DNA from: Vibrio fortis
Lineage (GTDB): Bacteria; Pseudomonadota; Gammaproteobacteria; Enterobacterales; Vibrionaceae
NCBI RefSeq assembly: GCF_000695685.1
Contig: NZ_JFFR01000033.1
Coordinates: forward strand, 310,001 to 374,000
Direction of reading: 5' to 3'
Length of the DNA: 64,000 bases
This document shows positions 61,006 through 64,000 of the stretch, one piece after another. The notes under the pieces were generated by a model, which saw only the letters and a program-made list of their open reading frames with translations, was not told where the DNA came from and made no database searches. Made by a program: the position numbers and the translations under genes. Position 1 is the first letter of the stretch; each line of letters starts with the position of its first letter.

Positions 61006-61662
61006 ATGAAAACCAAAAAACACACTTATCATCAGCACGATTTCTCTCACCAAGACCTTAGTTATTTGGCTTTTGAATCTTGCACTTTTTTGGAGTGTAA
61101 CTTTCATAACGCTCAGCTAAAAGAAACCACGTTTAAACATTGTAAGTTTATTGAAACTTCCGACATGGAAGGGTGCCAGTTTAACTTTGCTGATCTGAGA
61201 GATGCTAGCTTTCAAGACTGTAAGTTAGCGATGGCCAACTTCAGTAATGCCAATTGCTTTGGTATTGAATTCAGGAACTGCGATCTAAAAGGCGCGAATT
61301 TCCATCGTGCTAACTTTGCCAACTACGTGACGCAGAAAGTCTTCTTCTGCTCGGCTTATATCACAGGCTGTAATTTGTCCTATACGAACCTAGAGAGCGC
61401 CAACTTGGAGAAGTGTGAGTTGTTTGAAAACCGTTGGATTGGCGCGCATCTAGTGGGGGCGTCGATGAAAGAGTCGGACTTGAGTCGTGGTGTTTTTTCA
61501 GAAGATGCTTGGACTCAATTTAGTTTCCAAGGCGCAAACCTATGTCATGCTGAGCTAGAGGGGCTTAACCCGAAAAGGGTGGATATGACAGGCGTTCAAA
61601 TCGCAGAATGGCAACAAGATCAATTGCTTGAAGCTATGGGTATTGTGGTGATGCCGGACTAA
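61006..61662 (+). CDS. qnr: Qnr-like pentapeptide repeat protein (218 aa)
   Basis: Tandem pentapeptide repeats of the A(D/N)LxX type run through the protein (DLSYLAFESCTFLECNFHNAQL in outline; key repeats CNFHN, CQFNF, ADLRD, ANFHR, ANLEK), broken by a short loop near residue 115. The length of 218 aa and the ending (ALGIVV-like, here AMGIVVMPD) match Qnr proteins. These right-handed beta-helices mimic DNA and protect gyrase from quinolones; vibrios are natural chromosomal carriers. AAGGAA precedes the ATG. No mobile-element sequence is nearby, so this is an intrinsic gene. Confidence 0.88.
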   Translation: MKTKKHTYHQHDFSHQDLSYLAFESCTFLECNFHNAQLKETTFKHCKFIETSDMEGCQFNFADLRDASFQDCKLAMANFSNANCFGIEFRNCDLKGANFHRANFANYVTQKVFFCSAYITGCNLSYTNLESANLEKCELFENRWIGAHLVGASMKESDLSRGVFSEDAWTQFSFQGANLCHAELEGLNPKRVDMTGVQIAEWQQDQLLEAMGIVVMPD

Positions 61663-61681
61663 ACGTGATGTGGCTAGTCTA

Positions 61682-61708
61682 AAATGAGCGACTTAGGCGC
61701 TCATTTGA
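61682..61708 (+). terminator. Hairpin after the qnr-like gene
   Basis: AAATGAGCG-ACTTAGG-CGCTCATTT 20 bp past the stop, with only a short T stretch. Probable terminator, possibly bidirectional. Confidence 0.6.
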
Positions 61709-61720
61709 GTTAGAAGCCTG

Positions 61721-62116
61721 CTAGTTAGGAGCATTGTTGCGATAGTCAGGCTCAGACAGATTCTCAGCAAAGCCTATCTCACCGATGATATACAGAGCAC
61801 TGCCAATCGCATCGAGAGTCTCGTTGGAGTTTCTTTCAGGCACATTAACCACAGTGATGTTGTCGAAATCATTAGAGGTCGAGTTGGTATCGAAAGAAGC
61901 GTAGTCGTTACACACTATGCTTTGGCAATTATGATGCTGCTCTGGTGCAGTTGGTAAGTTTTGAGTCGATAGGTTCTGAATTGGTAGGTTTTGAATCGAA
62001 TTGATATCAAATCCCCCCGGGTTTCCAGCACTGGAGCTATCTATGCTTGAAGTTCCTGCTGCACCTAGGGCGTACCCAGAAAGTACCAGCAACAACGGTG
62101 CAATCACTTTGATCAT
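61721..62116 (-). CDS. Small secreted hypothetical protein with QNL repeats (131 aa)
   Basis: Signal peptide (MIKVIAPLLLVLSGYALGAAG) followed by a low-complexity Asn/Ser-rich mature part. A short tandem repeat, IQNLPIQNLSTQNLP (about residues 41-55), and two Cys residues (NCQSIVCND) that may form a disulfide are visible. No membrane anchor beyond the signal. I do not recognise a family. The unusual composition suggests a fast-evolving envelope or exported protein. Confidence 0.65.
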   Translation of the reverse strand: MIKVIAPLLLVLSGYALGAAGTSSIDSSSAGNPGGFDINSIQNLPIQNLSTQNLPTAPEQHHNCQSIVCNDYASFDTNSTSNDFDNITVVNVPERNSNETLDAIGSALYIIGEIGFAENLSEPDYRNNAPN

Positions 62117-62217
62117 AAAACCTTACTCCATTCATCAGTCACGCCAATGATAACCAAAGCTAGTTTGAATTGCACAGTGTTTTTTATAAATCGTGTTTTT
62201 AATGATTTAACGAGAAT

Positions 62218-62240
62218 AGCCCGGTTCGATTGACCGGGCT
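62218..62240 (-). terminator. Hairpin after the amidohydrolase gene
   Basis: AGCCCGGT-TCGATTG-ACCGGGCT is a strong 8-bp stem 35 bp past the stop on the minus strand, but it lacks a T run. Terminator or mRNA-stabilising structure. Confidence 0.5.
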
Positions 62241-62274
62241 AGTTTCCGTAACTTTCTGATTGTTATGAAGGATA

Positions 62275-63693
62275 TTACAGCGTGTTCTTGAAGATTTTGC
62301 CGTCTTTCATGATTAGGTCCATTTCACTCAGGTGAGAACCGTCAGGCTTGGCATCGTTAGTTAACCAAGTCTCACGACCACCGATGAGAGTGATGTCTTC
62401 CAGTGGGTTACCATCGATGAGCAGGATATCCGCGTAGGCGCCCACTTCAATAACACCAATTTTTCCGTCAGAGTATGGGTTGATCCAGTCTTCCATGAGT
62501 TCTGCAGAAATACGGCCACCAGTCGAGGTGAGTGCTCGTAGTGCTGAGAAGTTACCAAAGAACTTAGCATTTAAGTAAATCTCATGAGCGATCTGTTTGG
62601 CACACATATCCGCGTAGCCGACACAATCTGTGTTGAAGGCGCGATAGTCTGGATCAAGCTTTTGCACATTCTCGATATAGTCACCAAAGGCAGCTTGTGC
62701 AGATGCTAACTTCTTCTGGATGCTTGGGTCTTGCACTACGGGTACCTTAGCCAATTCTGGAGAAAACGCAGTTAAGTTAGTGACCAAGAACGCGCCGTTT
62801 TCTTTAAATTTCTTATCGTGACTTTCGTTAAACATGAAGCCGTGCTCGATGGATTTAACTCCGGTATCAAGGGCTTGGTGTAAAGCCTTATCTGAATAGG
62901 CGTGAGTCGAGACATAAGAACCGTAAGACTCCGCAATATCTACCGCTGCTTTCAGCTCTTCATCAAGCAGGGATTGGTACTGCCACGGGTCGAATTTTGA
63001 TGAAACACCACCAGACTGGAACACTTTAGTAAACTGACCACCCTGACGGTAGTTGTGACGCGCTTGCTCGTGGATCTCTGCAACACCTGCTGGTGTAGAC
63101 ATAATGCCCAAAATTTCTAGGTTTTGTGGTGAGTCATCTAGGCGTCGCGATTGCAAGCCAACGTCTGAGTGACCACCAATTGGTGCAATAGGAGCGCCTG
63201 AAACGTAGGTACGAGGGAAATCGATGTCACCTTTCTTCTCAAGCTCTGTCCATACGCCGTCAGCACCACCAACATCACGAATCGTACCGAAGCCAAGATC
63301 GAGATACATTTCACCAAACCCTTGAGCGTGCACGGCAATCTCAGACCAACGCATATCATTAGTGCCGAGTAGCCCTTTTGGTAGGTTGAGGTGCATGTGC
63401 GCTTCTACCATAGCTGGCATTAGCGTTCGGCCTTCACCATCGATAACCTTGGCTTGCTCGGGAAGCTCGGCGTCACCTTTGGTGATCGCGGTGATTTTAT
63501 TGCCAGTAACAACCACGGTGTGATTGTTGTAAAGCTTATCCTCAGTTCCGTTGAAAACATTAACGTTCTTAAATACAACAACTTGTGGTGCTTCTACTGC
63601 AGTTGGCGCTGGAGTTTCTGTTGGCAATGCCGCAGCGGTTACCGAAGCGGTTGTCATAATCAAAGATGCGGCAATCAGTGTTTTCTTGAACAT
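62275..63693 (-). CDS. Secreted amidohydrolase-family protein (472 aa)
   Basis: Signal peptide (MFKKTLIAASLIMTTASVTA) then a metal-dependent amidohydrolase: HxH-type metal site in VEAHMHLNLP (about residue 98), VSTHAYSD and SIEHGFMF His ligands, a FTKVFQSGGVSSK segment, and the C-terminal ADILLIDGNPLED of imidazolonepropionase/dipeptidase-like members. It is probably periplasmic and hydrolyses a peptide or lactam-like substrate. It is next to a GntR/UTRA regulator transcribed in the same direction. Confidence 0.88.
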   Translation of the reverse strand: MFKKTLIAASLIMTTASVTAAALPTETPAPTAVEAPQVVVFKNVNVFNGTEDKLYNNHTVVVTGNKITAITKGDAELPEQAKVIDGEGRTLMPAMVEAHMHLNLPKGLLGTNDMRWSEIAVHAQGFGEMYLDLGFGTIRDVGGADGVWTELEKKGDIDFPRTYVSGAPIAPIGGHSDVGLQSRRLDDSPQNLEILGIMSTPAGVAEIHEQARHNYRQGGQFTKVFQSGGVSSKFDPWQYQSLLDEELKAAVDIAESYGSYVSTHAYSDKALHQALDTGVKSIEHGFMFNESHDKKFKENGAFLVTNLTAFSPELAKVPVVQDPSIQKKLASAQAAFGDYIENVQKLDPDYRAFNTDCVGYADMCAKQIAHEIYLNAKFFGNFSALRALTSTGGRISAELMEDWINPYSDGKIGVIEVGAYADILLIDGNPLEDITLIGGRETWLTNDAKPDGSHLSEMDLIMKDGKIFKNTL

Positions 63694-63820
63694 AGTAGAC
63701 TCTCTTAATTTGCTGGTGATGTTCTGAAGTACGAGTGAATCATACGCAGCAATCTAAGAGAGAAATGGCCATTTGATGACACGCGCTTATATAGCTATTC
63801 GTTTCGTGATCTGTTTTTTG

Positions 63821-64000
63821 CTAGCCACGACTATCGATATGAATCATCACTGAATCTGGTCGCCAGTACTCGAATTCGCAGTCCATTAGCTCACCATCTT
63901 GCTTGTAGTTTACGCGGCAAATCTTCAGTACTGGTTGACCCTCTGAGAGGTTGAGTGCTTTGGCAACATGGGCGGGCGCAGAGGTGGGTATCACATCAAA
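63821..64000 (-). CDS. GntR-family regulator, UTRA domain (5' part outside window)
   Basis: A 59-residue C-terminal piece ends at the stop 63821-63823 (TAG on the minus strand). It reads ...ALNLSEGQPVLKICRV...LMDCEFEYWRPDSVMIHID..., the closing strands of the UTRA effector domain of HutC/PhnF-type GntR repressors. The start and HTH lie beyond the window. It may control the adjacent amidohydrolase, 127 bp downstream in the same direction. Confidence 0.82.
   Translation of the reverse strand, partial: FDVIPTSAPAHVAKALNLSEGQPVLKICRVNYKQDGELMDCEFEYWRPDSVMIHIDSRG

Noticed and set aside
62108..62122. ATGATCAAAG at the start of the small secreted protein
   Set aside because: The core is simply the Met-Ile-Lys start codons and the left flank does not match.
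1..64000. Mobile elements, integrons, prophage or CRISPR arrays
   Set aside because: No transposase, integrase, repeat-spacer array, attC-like series or phage gene was seen; the gene order looks like stable chromosome 2 backbone.

Overview
This window is the origin region of the secondary chromosome (chromosome 2) of a Vibrio-like marine gammaproteobacterium. The call rests on a full-length RctB initiator (657 aa), a chromosome-2 type origin with six regularly spaced ATGATCA iterons and one perfect DnaA box, the parA2/parB2 pair, and several parS2 palindromes (TTTACANTGTAAA). The neighbouring genes (TmcA, FapA, Lap secretion genes, VqmA/VqmR, PutA/PutP, a chromosomal Qnr) fit the genus. The species is not V. 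cholerae judging by recalled protein sequences; I cannot name it further.

Layout. 1-6 kb: a truncated histidine kinase divergent from a periplasmic binding protein, a NADAR protein, a tiny conserved-looking protein, and a Fur-box-controlled pair of peptide-type ABC ATPases with a small unknown protein. 6-14 kb: rctB, ori2 with its incompatibility region, parA2-parB2, tmcA and three clustered parS2 sites. 14-26 kb: FapA, then a lapC-lapG-lapD-lapB operon (c-di-GMP-gated type I secretion of an adhesin encoded elsewhere), a DctB/DctD-like two-component pair whose regulator lacks the sigma-54 contact loop, and pdxH. 26-31 kb: the VqmA quorum-sensing receptor with the VqmR small RNA upstream, and two paralogous secreted coiled-coil/PEGA proteins, one carrying an FGE-like domain without the catalytic cysteines. 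31-38 kb: proline catabolism (AraC regulator, PutA without its DNA-binding domain, a separate PutA C-terminal domain protein, PutP). 38-48.5 kb: small unknown proteins, Lrp and MarR regulators, a His-rich cation exporter, an ABC exporter, a CtlX-like hydrolase, a lipase-like hydrolase and a LysR/SDR/DUF4345 set. 48.5-60.7 kb: a complete agmatine/putrescine-to-succinate island (AguA, AguB, PuuA, PuuB, PuuC, PuuD, PuuR, GabT, GabD) with an NhaC-family transporter. 60.7-64 kb: Qnr-like pentapeptide protein, a small secreted protein, a secreted amidohydrolase and a truncated GntR regulator.

The most unusual signal is not a gene. Copies of the RctB iteron (consensus about CGRAARCATGATCAAG) occur well outside ori2: three just past rctB (5.49-5.97 kb), two between vqmR and vqmA (27.3 kb), and a group from 31.05 to 34.02 kb around the AraC gene and inside putA. 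One of these outlying sites closely copies a site in the ori2 incompatibility region. Together they suggest a remote control locus for chromosome 2 replication. Other points are the isolated Fur-regulated ATPases, the degenerate sigma-54 regulator, the split PutA and the catalytically dead FGE-like protein.
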